Shown here in pieces: positions 7,076-14,604 of a DNA stretch of 64,000 nucleotides. How positions within the stretch are numbered: position 1 is the stretch's first letter; the number at the start of each line of letters is the position of its first letter. Made by a program: the position numbers and the translations under genes. The DNA comes from Candidatus Rokuibacteriota bacterium (GTDB lineage Bacteria; Methylomirabilota; Methylomirabilia; Rokubacteriales; CSP1-6), in contig JACPIQ010000002.1 of assembly GCA_016188005.1 (NCBI GenBank), positions 1-64,000 of the forward strand. The letters are read 5' to 3'. Under the pieces are notes generated by a model that made no database searches, was not told the origin of the DNA, and saw only the letters and a list, made by a program, of their open reading frames with translations.

Positions 7076-9133
7076 ATGCTGGCCCCGGTTTCTCCCATGA
7101 CCTGGCTTCTCCCTCCGCTGATGGGCGTGGCGGCGTACCTCGCCGCCCACCACCTGTGGATCTGGCTCGCCCGCCGCGAGCCACTGCACCTCTGGGTGGC
7201 CGCCTGGAGTACCACCAGCGTCGTCTACATCGTGAGCCACTACGTCCAGCTGGTCCCCGGCCGACCCGGGCAGATCGTGCTCGGCGGGCGGCTGGCCTGG
7301 ACGAGCGCCGCCATCCTCATCGTGATCTTCATCGGGTTGAGCCATGCCCTCGCGGGGCACCCGCAGCCCCGCCGGCTGATGTGGGCGGCAGGGGCCGTCA
7401 CCGCGGCGCTGCTGGCAGTGATCTGGGGAACCGCGCTCCTGGTCACCGACCGCACGTACGTTCGCACCGATCTGCTCGGCTTCCCGCAGCCGACGCCCGT
7501 CCCCGGGCCCCTCGTCCCCGCGTTCGTCCCGTTGATTCTCGCCGCGTTCGGCTATGTCTGGCACAGGCTCGGGCTCGCGGGAATGGAGGCGGGGGAGCGG
7601 CGGTTCAACCGCGTGGCCCTGGTCGTGTACGCCCTGCTGGGCCTGAACGACGTGCTTCACGAGGGGCGCCTCATCCAGAGCGTGCGCGTCTTCGACTTCG
7701 CCTTCGTCGCGGTCGGCGCCGGCCTCACGCACGTGCTGGTGAAGCGCTACGCGCGCCTCTCCGCCCGCCTCGAGGAGGAGGTGGCGGCCCAGACCCGGGA
7801 GGCCCATGTCCGACGTGCGGAGATGACGGCGCTGGCCGTCGACAACACGCGTCTCTACGAGGCCGCCCGGCGCCGGCTTCGAGAGTCAGAGGCCCTGCAG
7901 AACGTCAGTCACGTGCTCGCCGAGACCGGGGATCTGACGGAGACGGTGCGGCGCGTGGCCCGGGAGGCGGCCCGCGCGCTCGAGGCGGACATGGTGGGCG
8001 TGTACCTGGCCGATGACGAAGGATCGGTCTTGCGGCCCGTGGCGGGCTACCACGTCCCGCCGGATCGCCTCCGGGACTTCCTGCAATTCCCCTTCCCGGT
8101 CAGGGGGCATCGCGCCGTGGAGGAGGCGCAGGAGACGGGGCAGCCGGTATGGTCCAGCGATGCCGAGACCGATGCCCGGATCGACCGCGAGAGCTGGCAG
8201 CGCTTCCCTCACCGCTCGTCGCTCTTCGTTCCCATGGGGAGCCGGGAGGCGCTGCTCGGGGGCATCTTCGCGGTGTGGTGGGAGGAGCGTCGGGAGGCGA
8301 CTCCCGAAGACCTGAGGCTCGCGCTGGCCATCGGCCACCACGCGTCAGCGATCATCGAGAAGGCGCGCCTGTACGAGGCGCTCGCCCGGCGGCTCGAGCG
8401 GATGGAGACGCTCACGCGGCTCAGCCGCATCCTCTCCTCGTCCCTGGAGCGGAACACCGTGCTCCGCGAGATCGCCCGTGCGGCCGCCCAGCTCATGAAT
8501 GTCCCCGCCGCCTCCTTCTGGCTGGCCGACGAGGCGGCGCAGAGCATCGAGCTGATCGGCTTCTCGGATCCCGCGCTGGAGGCGGACTGGCCCATCAGGG
8601 TGCTCCGCTTCCACGATGGCGTGCTCGGTTGGGTGGCCACTCAGCGGCGACCGCTGCACGTTCCCGATGCGTTCGCCGACGGACGGTTCGGGGCCCTGGA
8701 GTGGTGGCGGGCGCATGGCCTCAGGAGCTTTCATGGTGTTCCCGTCCTGCACGAGGGGGCGCTCCTGGCCGTCCTCTCGCTGAACGGCACCGAGCCGTTC
8801 CGGCTCGGACCCGAGGACGAGGCGCTGCTCGGCGCCTTCGTGGCCCAGGCGGCCGTGGCCATCCGGAACGCCTCGCTGTACGAGGCCGAGGGGCAGGCGC
8901 GCCATACTGCCGAGGCGGCGCTGGCGGACGTGAAGCAGCTTCAGGGCCTGCTTCCTATCTGCGCCTACTGCAAGAAGATCAGGAACGACAGCAATTACTG
9001 GCAGAGCATCGAGGCCTATCTCGGCGAGCGCTCCCAGGCCACCTTCAGTCACGGCATCTGCCCCGACTGCCGCGAGCGGATCGTGAAGCCCGCGCTGGAG
9101 CGCTGGCGGCGGGGCGAGGACGAGCCGGCCTGA
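7076..9133 (+). CDS. Membrane sensor with 7 TM helices, two GAF domains and a C-terminal CxxC-CxxC module
   Basis: The 685-residue protein begins with about seven hydrophobic helices (to residue 240), then a coiled-coil linker (SARLEEEVAAQTREAHVRR). A GAF domain follows near 273-430 and a second near 442-600. The C-terminus has LLPICAYCKKIRNDSNYW and FSHGICPDCRERI near 624-665, giving a Cx2C...Cx2C pattern that could bind zinc. No histidine-kinase, GGDEF, phosphatase or DNA-binding domain is present. This terminal module is common after PAS, GAF or receiver domains in soil bacteria, but I know of no assigned function. ATG 7076 is preferred over ATG 7052 because GAGGAG at 7061-7066 is well placed for it. 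The ligand is unknown. Confidence 0.8.
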   Translation: MLAPVSPMTWLLPPLMGVAAYLAAHHLWIWLARREPLHLWVAAWSTTSVVYIVSHYVQLVPGRPGQIVLGGRLAWTSAAILIVIFIGLSHALAGHPQPRRLMWAAGAVTAALLAVIWGTALLVTDRTYVRTDLLGFPQPTPVPGPLVPAFVPLILAAFGYVWHRLGLAGMEAGERRFNRVALVVYALLGLNDVLHEGRLIQSVRVFDFAFVAVGAGLTHVLVKRYARLSARLEEEVAAQTREAHVRRAEMTALAVDNTRLYEAARRRLRESEALQNVSHVLAETGDLTETVRRVAREAARALEADMVGVYLADDEGSVLRPVAGYHVPPDRLRDFLQFPFPVRGHRAVEEAQETGQPVWSSDAETDARIDRESWQRFPHRSSLFVPMGSREALLGGIFAVWWEERREATPEDLRLALAIGHHASAIIEKARLYEALARRLERMETLTRLSRILSSSLERNTVLREIARAAAQLMNVPAASFWLADEAAQSIELIGFSDPALEADWPIRVLRFHDGVLGWVATQRRPLHVPDAFADGRFGALEWWRAHGLRSFHGVPVLHEGALLAVLSLNGTEPFRLGPEDEALLGAFVAQAAVAIRNASLYEAEGQARHTAEAALADVKQLQGLLPICAYCKKIRNDSNYWQSIEAYLGERSQATFSHGICPDCRERIVKPALERWRRGEDEPA

Positions 9134-9249
9134 GCGCGCACCCCGAGCGGCTGCCGGGGCTCGCCACGAATCGCCACGGTGCCGGAGGCGGCGGGGGGCG
9201 CCGCCGGCGGGAGCGGCGGGGCACTCGGGATCCGCTGGGGCATGCTGCC

Positions 9250-9543
9250 AGCACGACGGACAAGATCCTGGCCATCGTCCCGCCCATCAGCGCTTTCGTC
9301 GCGGCGGGCTTCGAGCATTCCATCGCGAACCTGTACTTCATCCCGGTGGGGCTCCTCATCGCGGCCTTCGACCCGGGCTTCGCCTTGTCGAGGGGGCTCG
9401 AGCCGCAGGCCGCGGCGCTCAGCGTGGCGGGCTTCCTCTGGCGGAACCTGCTCCCGGTGACCCTCGGGAATGTCATCGGCGGCGTGGTCATGGTGGGCGC
9501 GGGGTACTGGTTCGTGTACCTGCGGCCGCGTGCCGGGCGGTGA
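9250..9543 (+). pseudogene. Formate/nitrite transporter (FNT) family remnant, C-terminal end
   Basis: About 95 codons without a plausible start encode the last third of an FNT (FocA/NirC-like) channel: FVAAGFEHSIANLYFIPVGL, then NLLPVTLGNVIGGVVMVGAG and YWFVYLR. The FEHSIAN and NLLPVTLGN stretches are characteristic of the family. The upstream two thirds are missing; the sensor gene ends 116 bp before and the intervening bases look unrelated. This is best read as a truncated pseudogene left by a deletion or rearrangement. Confidence 0.7.
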
Positions 9544-9607
9544 TATCATCGGGGCGCTCGGATCGGGGCCGCGTCGGCAGTCCATCCCAACAAGGAGACC
9601 GTGATCC

Positions 9608-10405
9608 ATGAGGCTCGGGGGGAAGGTGGCGGTGGTGACGGGTGGCGGCGCGGGGATCGGGGAGGGCATCGTGCTGTGCATGGCGAAGGAGGGCGCGGAC
9701 ATCGCCATCCCCGACATCCAGGAGGGCAACGCGGCGGCGGCCGTGAAGAAGGTGCAGGCGCTGGGACGCCGCGCCATCTCCATGCGGTGCGACGTGACGA
9801 AGGGCGCGGAGGTCCAGGCGGCGCTGGACCGCATCCGCCGGGAGCTGGGGCGGATCGACATCCTCGTGAACAACGCCGGCGCGGCCTCGGCGCCGGGCAT
9901 GCCCTTCACCAACAACAGCGAGGAGGACTGGGACCGGACCTACGCGGTCAACCTCAAGTCGGTCTTCCTCACCTGCAAGACGATCGCGCCCTACTTCATC
10001 GAGCGCAAGGCGGGGCGCATCATCAACATCGCCTCCATCGCAGGCCCGCTGGCGGCGCCGACCATGCCGCCGTACTCGGTGGCCAAGGGCGGCGTCATCA
10101 CCTTCACGCGCGTCATCGCCAAGGAGCTGGCGCCGCACGGGGTGACGGTGAACGCCATCTGCCCCGGCGTGCTCTGGACGGCCTTCTGGGAGGGGCTCGC
10201 CCGGTACATCGCCGACACGAACCCCACCTTCAAGGGCATGACGCCGCGCCAGGTCTTCGACAAGCGCGTGGCCGACCTCATCCCCATGAAGCGCGAGCAG
10301 GCGCCGGAGGACATCGGCTGGGCGGCGGTGTTTCTCGCCAGCGAGGAGGCGCGGAACATCACGGGGCAGGCGCTGAACGTCGACGGCGGCTCCGTGATGC
10401 ACTGA
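9608..10405 (+). CDS. Short-chain dehydrogenase/reductase (SDR) family oxidoreductase
   Basis: A 265-residue classical SDR that should oxidise or reduce a hydroxy/keto group using NAD(P)(H). Visible landmarks are the cofactor motif TGGGAGIG (residues 11-18), NNAG near 90, the catalytic Ser in NIASIAG (about 143) and YSVAK with Tyr near 156 and Lys near 160. It ends with the usual GQALNVDGGSVMH. AAGGAG at 9592-9597 precedes the ATG. It is followed by an acyl-CoA dehydrogenase and a crotonase-fold gene, suggesting a beta-oxidation-like or aromatic/alicyclic acid route, for example as a 3-hydroxyacyl-CoA dehydrogenase; that substrate is inferred only. Its stop codon sits inside the left arm of a repeat element. 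Confidence 0.9.
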   Translation: MRLGGKVAVVTGGGAGIGEGIVLCMAKEGADIAIPDIQEGNAAAAVKKVQALGRRAISMRCDVTKGAEVQAALDRIRRELGRIDILVNNAGAASAPGMPFTNNSEEDWDRTYAVNLKSVFLTCKTIAPYFIERKAGRIINIASIAGPLAAPTMPPYSVAKGGVITFTRVIAKELAPHGVTVNAICPGVLWTAFWEGLARYIADTNPTFKGMTPRQVFDKRVADLIPMKREQAPEDIGWAAVFLASEEARNITGQALNVDGGSVMH

Positions 10406-10530
10406 TGCCGGGCCAACTGACGTCGCCATACTTCGTTCTCGGTCGGCGCGGGGGCTCAACGTACACCTACGTACGCCTCGCGCCCGCGCCTCCCTCGGGC
10501 CTCGTCTGGCTCGTCATTTGGCCCGGCATC
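10404..10530. repeat. Intercistronic repeat with 19-bp terminal inverted repeats (type R, copy 1)
   Basis: Bases 10404-10422 and 10512-10530 are inverted copies matching at 18 of 19 positions, beginning GATGCCGGGCCAACTGACG. The left arm overlaps the SDR stop codon and the right arm ends 22 bp before the next start codon. The interior has a core around 10434-10484 (CTCAACGTACACCTACGTAC) that recurs at 23636-23688 in a longer relative. CGTAC/GTACG in that core can pair. It has no coding capacity of its own. Confidence 0.8.
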
Positions 10531-10551
10531 GGCCGCGTGTGAGGACTCGCC

Positions 10552-11745
10552 ATGGACTTCGACTTCACCCCCGGGCAGCAGGCCTTCCGCCGCGAGGTGC
10601 GGGCGTGGCTCGCGGCCAATGTCCCGGCCGACCTCAAGGGACGCGGCTTCGCCTCCTCGCGCGCGGACCGCGAGCACGTGGACCGGCTCCGGGCCTGGCA
10701 GCGCACGCTCCACGAGGCGGGATACGTCGGCGTCGACTGGCCGGCCGAGTACGGCGGCCGCGGCGCCTCGATCATGGAGCAGGTGATCCTCTACGAGGAG
10801 ATGGCACGGGCCCAGAGCCCGCAGCCGGTGAACCGCGGCGGGCTCTCCGTGCTGGGCCCGACGCTGATGACCCACGGGACGCCGGCCCAGCGGGCGCGCC
10901 ACCTGGACAAGATCCTCACCGCCGAGGAGATCTGGTGCCAGGGCTTCTCGGAGCCGGAGGCCGGCAGCGACCTCGCCAATCTCAAGACGCACGCGGTGCT
11001 CGAGGGGGACCACTACGTCGTCACGGGCCAGAAGGTGTGGACGAGCATGGCGCACGTGTCGGAGTGGGGCTTCTTCCTCGTCCGCACCGATCCCACGGCG
11101 CCGAAGCACAAGGGGATCACCTTCCTCCTCATCGACATGAGGAGCCCCGGGATCAGCATCCGGCCGCTGCGCCAGATCACGGGCGAGGCGGAGTTCAACG
11201 AGGTGTTCCTGGAGGGTGTCCGGGTGCCCGTCACCAACGTCGTGGGCCGGGTCAACGAGGGCTGGGGCGTGGCGCTCACCACGCTCGCCTACGAGCGCGA
11301 CGTGCTGACCATGATCCGGCACATCAGCCTGCGCACGGCCCTGGAGCGGCTGATGGCCCTCGCCAGGCGCACGCGGAAGGACGGAGGCATGGCAGCGCAC
11401 GACCCCGTGGTGCGCCAGAAGGTTGCAGGCCTCGTCATCGGCGAGCGGGTGCTCCAGCTCAACGGCTACCGGAGCCTCACCCGCATCCTCAAGGGCGCGG
11501 CCCCCGGCCCCGAAGGGTCCACCTCGAAGCTCTTCTGGAGCCAGGTGGACCAGGACCTGGCGGAGGTCGCCACGGAGGTGATCGGCCCCTACGCGCAGCT
11601 GGAGGGCCCGAGTCCCTGGGCGCCGGACGAGGGGCAGTGGGCCTTCTACGCGGTCCTGGCCCGCGGCAGCGGCATCCGCGCAGGCACCTCCGAGATCCTG
11701 CGCAACATCCTCGGCGAGCGCGTCCTCGGCCTGCCCAAGGATTGA
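10552..11745 (+). CDS. Acyl-CoA dehydrogenase family protein
   Basis: A 397-residue flavoprotein that introduces an alpha-beta double bond into an acyl-CoA. Typical family stretches are present: FSEPEAGSDLANLKTHA near residues 129-145, GQKVWTSMAHVSEWG, and the C-terminal GTSEILRNILGERVLGLPKD. The usual YEG catalytic position near the C-terminus is not Glu here. A Glu in AYERDVL near residue 248 corresponds to the alternative base used by isovaleryl-CoA dehydrogenase-type members, so the active site may be of that kind (inference). GAGG precedes the ATG. It lies between the SDR and the crotonase-fold gene, each junction being filled by a dispersed repeat. Confidence 0.92.
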   Translation: MDFDFTPGQQAFRREVRAWLAANVPADLKGRGFASSRADREHVDRLRAWQRTLHEAGYVGVDWPAEYGGRGASIMEQVILYEEMARAQSPQPVNRGGLSVLGPTLMTHGTPAQRARHLDKILTAEEIWCQGFSEPEAGSDLANLKTHAVLEGDHYVVTGQKVWTSMAHVSEWGFFLVRTDPTAPKHKGITFLLIDMRSPGISIRPLRQITGEAEFNEVFLEGVRVPVTNVVGRVNEGWGVALTTLAYERDVLTMIRHISLRTALERLMALARRTRKDGGMAAHDPVVRQKVAGLVIGERVLQLNGYRSLTRILKGAAPGPEGSTSKLFWSQVDQDLAEVATEVIGPYAQLEGPSPWAPDEGQWAFYAVLARGSGIRAGTSEILRNILGERVLGLPKD

Positions 11746-11747
11746 TT

Positions 11748-11808
11748 GGCGAGCCGCAGCCGAAGGCGAGGCGAGCGGATATGGAAGAGGGCCCGAGCGG
11801 AGCGAGGG
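11748..11808 (+). repeat. Dispersed repeat type A, copy 1
   Basis: A roughly 60-bp sequence (GGCGAGCCGCAGCCGAAGGC, then GAGGCGAGCGGATATGG and GAGCGGAGCGAGGG) starting a few bases after the acyl-CoA dehydrogenase stop. It is nearly the same as the units at 47905-48099 and is found inverted at 23591-23629. Its last bases supply the Shine-Dalgarno-like GGGAGAGG of the following gene. It is open in the frame of that gene. Confidence 0.8.
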
Positions 11809-11816
11809 AGAGGACC

Positions 11817-12611
11817 ATGTCGACCCAGACGGACGAGCTGCTCTATGACGTCAAGGACCGGATCGCCACGCTCACGCTGAACCGACCCGAGAAGATGAAC
11901 GCCTTCACGGGCCCGATGATCCAGCGCTGGGCCTGGGCGCTCGGAGAGGCGCAGCAGGACCCCGAGGTCAGCGTGGTGGTGGTGACCGGGGCGGGCAAGG
12001 CCGTCTGCGCCGGCGGCGACGTCGCGCGCATGGACGAGGGGGAGCCGACGGCGCTGGACCACAAGAACATGCTGTGGGAGCACGTCCACCGGATCCCGAA
12101 GGCGCTCGAGGCCATGGACAAGCCGGTCATCGCCATGGTCAACGGCGTGGCGGTGGGCGCTGGCATGGGGATGGCGCTCATGTGCGACGTGCGCATCGCC
12201 TCGGAGACGGCACGCTTCTCCACCGGCTACGTGAAGGTGGGGCTGGTGCCCGGGGACGGCGACACGTACTTCCTGCCACGGCTCGTGGGCGGCGCCAAGG
12301 CGCTGGAGCTCCTGTGGACGGCGGACTTCATCGAGGCCGCCGAGGCCGAGCGGCTCGGCATCGTGAACCGCGTCGTCCCCCCCGCGCTCCTCGCCGAGGA
12401 GACCTATCACCTGGCGCGGCGCATCGCCGAGGGGCCGCAGGTGCCCATCCGCATGATCAAGCGGCTCGTCTACCAGTCGCTGCGACTCGACCTGCGCACC
12501 CACCTGGACCTGGTGTCCTCGCACATGGCCGTGGTGCGTGAGACCGCCGACCACCGGGAAGGCGTGCAGGCCTTCAAGGAGAAGCGCCCGCCCCGCTTCA
12601 CCGGCCGGTAG
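11817..12611 (+). CDS. Enoyl-CoA hydratase/isomerase (crotonase) family protein lacking both classical catalytic Glu residues
   Basis: The 264-residue protein has the crotonase fold: oxyanion-hole stretch VCAGGDVARMD near residues 63-73 and NGVAVGAGMGMALMCDVRIA near 109-128, then GLVPGDGDTYFLPRLVGG. In enoyl-CoA hydratase the two acid residues (Glu144 and Glu164 of the rat enzyme) lie in GGGCE and QPE. Here these positions read GAGMG (Gly118) and GYV (Tyr138), so neither acid is present. The protein may be an isomerase, thioesterase or lyase of the superfamily rather than a hydratase. It follows the acyl-CoA dehydrogenase, separated only by a type A repeat that carries its ribosome-binding site. 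Confidence 0.85.
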   Translation: MSTQTDELLYDVKDRIATLTLNRPEKMNAFTGPMIQRWAWALGEAQQDPEVSVVVVTGAGKAVCAGGDVARMDEGEPTALDHKNMLWEHVHRIPKALEAMDKPVIAMVNGVAVGAGMGMALMCDVRIASETARFSTGYVKVGLVPGDGDTYFLPRLVGGAKALELLWTADFIEAAEAERLGIVNRVVPPALLAEETYHLARRIAEGPQVPIRMIKRLVYQSLRLDLRTHLDLVSSHMAVVRETADHREGVQAFKEKRPPRFTGR

Positions 12612-12675
12612 CGGCGCCGGCCGCCCCCGGCCGTCCGGCGCGAGCCCCGCTCGACGAGAAGCCGGGGTGAGGGCG

Positions 12676-12905
12676 TCACGGGCGGCGTGCCCCCGGCCGA
12701 CCGTCCGCGGGCGGGCGGCGCCACCAGGCGCCGATCAGGGCGAGGCCGGCGAGCCCCAGCGCGCCGTTGACGAGCAGCGCGGTGCTCACGCCCCAGCGCT
12801 CCGACATGGCGCCCACGAAGAAGGCCCCGAAGGGGAAGGCGCCGCCCCAGACGAGAGTGTAGTGTCCGCCGCGTAGCGCAGCCCGGCCCCGATCTCCTGG
12901 GCGAT
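12676..12905 (-). pseudogene. MFS transporter remnant, C-terminal end
   Basis: On the minus strand, GGHYTLVWGGAFPFGAFFVG and SERWGVSTALLVNGALGLAG resemble the last two helices of a major facilitator transporter, ending at a stop at 12676. Further upstream the matching sequence seems to continue in another frame (ALNHRDSIAQEIGAGLRYAA), suggesting a frameshift as well as loss of the N-terminal bulk. The whole 12612-12980 gap contains only this remnant and GC-rich spacer. Family assignment rests on a short segment and is tentative. Confidence 0.5.
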
Positions 12906-12980
12906 GGAGTCGCGGTGATTCAGCGCGCGAAGCCCGCGCGGAAAGGGCATGGGCGGGAGCGCGCCTGGCGCGCCCCGGGC

Positions 12981-13505
12981 TCAGGTGGGCCTGACGCCGG
13001 TGCGGTGGCGCTGGGCCAGGGCCTGGTAGCCGGCCGGGTTGACTTGCACCCAGCGCTCGGCGGGAGTGCCGGCCAGCGGGCCCCGGACCTTGCACGGCGC
13101 CCCGAGCGCGAGCATCCCGTCGGGGATCTCCGTGCCCGGGGTCACGAGCGAGCCCGCGCCCACCATGGCCCGCGCGCCGATGCGCGCGCCGTCCAGCACC
13201 GTGGCGCTGTTGCCGATGAGCGCCTCCTCCCCGATCTGCGCCGCGTGGATGGTGCAGAGGTGCCCCACGGTGGCGCCGGCCCCGATCTCCACGCCGGCCA
13301 CGGGCGTGACGTGGATCACCGCGCAGTCCTGCACGTTGGCGCCCCGGCGGATGACGATGGCGTTGAAGTCGGCGCGGACCACGGCGTTGTACCAGACCGA
13401 GGCGTTCTCCTCGATCGTCACGTCCCCGATGATGGACGCCGTCGGGGCGATGAAGGCGGTGGAGTGGATCCGCGGGGCCTTGCCCTCGAACGAGAAGAGC
13501 GGCAT
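12981..13505 (-). CDS. Gamma-class carbonic anhydrase family protein
   Basis: A 174-residue left-handed beta-helix protein of the gamma-carbonic anhydrase/hexapeptide-repeat family, likely a Zn2+ or Fe2+ enzyme that interconverts CO2 and bicarbonate. Three metal-ligand candidates stand at His65 (CAVIHV), His82 (VGHLC) and His87 (TIHAA), the spacing found in CamH-like members. VVRAD near residue 43 and NVQD near 58 supply the usual Arg, Asp and Gln. Hexapeptide turns (IGDVTI, IGAGAT, IGNSAT, IGARAM) fill the middle. AGGAG in the minus strand selects ATG 13505 over the frame's earlier ATG at 13526. It is divergent from the polyketide synthase gene. Members with all ligands are not always active, so activity is probable rather than certain. 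Confidence 0.9.
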   Translation of the reverse strand: MPLFSFEGKAPRIHSTAFIAPTASIIGDVTIEENASVWYNAVVRADFNAIVIRRGANVQDCAVIHVTPVAGVEIGAGATVGHLCTIHAAQIGEEALIGNSATVLDGARIGARAMVGAGSLVTPGTEIPDGMLALGAPCKVRGPLAGTPAERWVQVNPAGYQALAQRHRTGVRPT

Positions 13506-13577
13506 GCCTGTCTCCTTTGGACTCATTTAGCATCCGTCTCCTGGACATGACAAGGGGCCGGGCGTACCCTGACGCGC

Positions 13578-14603
13578 ATGAGCCCGCCGAGGATCGTCGC
13601 GGCGGCGACATCGGTTCCGGCGCACCGCTTCGATCAGGAGACGCTCCTGCGGATCGCCGGCTACACCGACGCGCAGCGGGCCGGCTTCTTCGCCAACAGC
13701 CAGATCGAGGGGCGGCACCTCTACCTGGAGTCGGACGTCTTCACCCCCGACGAGACCCTCGACCAGCTCCAGAAGCGCTTCGCGCGCGGCGCGCTCCAGC
13801 TGGGGGCGGAGGCGGTGCGGCGGGCGGTCGAGCGCGCCGGGTGGGGGCTGACGGACGTGGACTTCCTCGCCACGACCACGTGCACGGGCCGGCTCTGCCC
13901 GAGCCTCGACGCGCGGCTCATCGCCCAGCTCGGACTCAAGCCCTCCGTCCAGCGCGTGCACGTCGGCGACACGGGCTGCGCCAGCGCCATGGTGGCGCTC
14001 CAGCAGGCGCACAATCACCTGCGGGCCTTCCCGCGCCACCGCGCGGTCATCGTGGCGGTGGAGCTCTGCTCGACGGCCTACTATCTCGACAGCCGCCTCG
14101 AGAGCGCCGTGGCGCATGCCATCTTCGCCGACGGCGCTGGCGCCGTGGCGCTGGCGACGACGGGCGACGGCCCGGCCATCGTCGAGCTGCGGACCATCTT
14201 CCGCTCGGAGCACCTGCCGGCCATGGGCTTCGAGTTTCCGGGCGGACGTCTGCGCGTGGTGCTGTCCAAGGACGTGCGGCGGATCGGCGGCGCCATGATG
14301 CAGGAGATGGCCGAGACGCTCATGGCCGCCCAGGGGCTCAAGCGGGAGGACGTGCGCCACTACGTCCTGCACTCGGCCGGCCGCCGCGTCATCGAGCAGG
14401 CGCGCCGGCTCATGGACCTCGACGAGAGCCAGGTCGCCCACTCGCGCCGGGTCCTCCGGCACTTCGGCAACATGTCCTCGGCGACGGTGGTGTTCGTCCT
14501 CGAGGACGTCCTCCGCACGGCCGCCCCGACGCCCGGCGACTGGGGCCTGATGATCGCGCTGGGCCCGGGGTTCGCGGCGGAGGGCGCCCTCCTGCGCTGG
14601 TAG
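13578..14603 (+). CDS. Type III polyketide synthase (chalcone synthase-like)
   Basis: A 341-residue thiolase-fold enzyme that extends an acyl starter with malonyl-CoA units and cyclises it, typically to alkylresorcinols or alkylpyrones in bacteria. The catalytic triad is visible as Cys134 in GDTGCASA, His265 in LHSAGRR and Asn298 in FGNMSSATV. The closing GPGFAAEGALLRW is also typical. It heads a compact operon with a methyltransferase (1-base spacing) and an FAD reductase (overlapping). In Streptomyces a type III PKS, a methyltransferase and a flavin hydroxylase together make methylated phenolic lipids or quinones. A similar membrane-lipid or quinone product is a fair guess here, but starter and product are not known. 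Confidence 0.93.
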   Translation: MSPPRIVAAATSVPAHRFDQETLLRIAGYTDAQRAGFFANSQIEGRHLYLESDVFTPDETLDQLQKRFARGALQLGAEAVRRAVERAGWGLTDVDFLATTTCTGRLCPSLDARLIAQLGLKPSVQRVHVGDTGCASAMVALQQAHNHLRAFPRHRAVIVAVELCSTAYYLDSRLESAVAHAIFADGAGAVALATTGDGPAIVELRTIFRSEHLPAMGFEFPGGRLRVVLSKDVRRIGGAMMQEMAETLMAAQGLKREDVRHYVLHSAGRRVIEQARRLMDLDESQVAHSRRVLRHFGNMSSATVVFVLEDVLRTAAPTPGDWGLMIALGPGFAAEGALLRW

Positions 14604-14604
14604 C

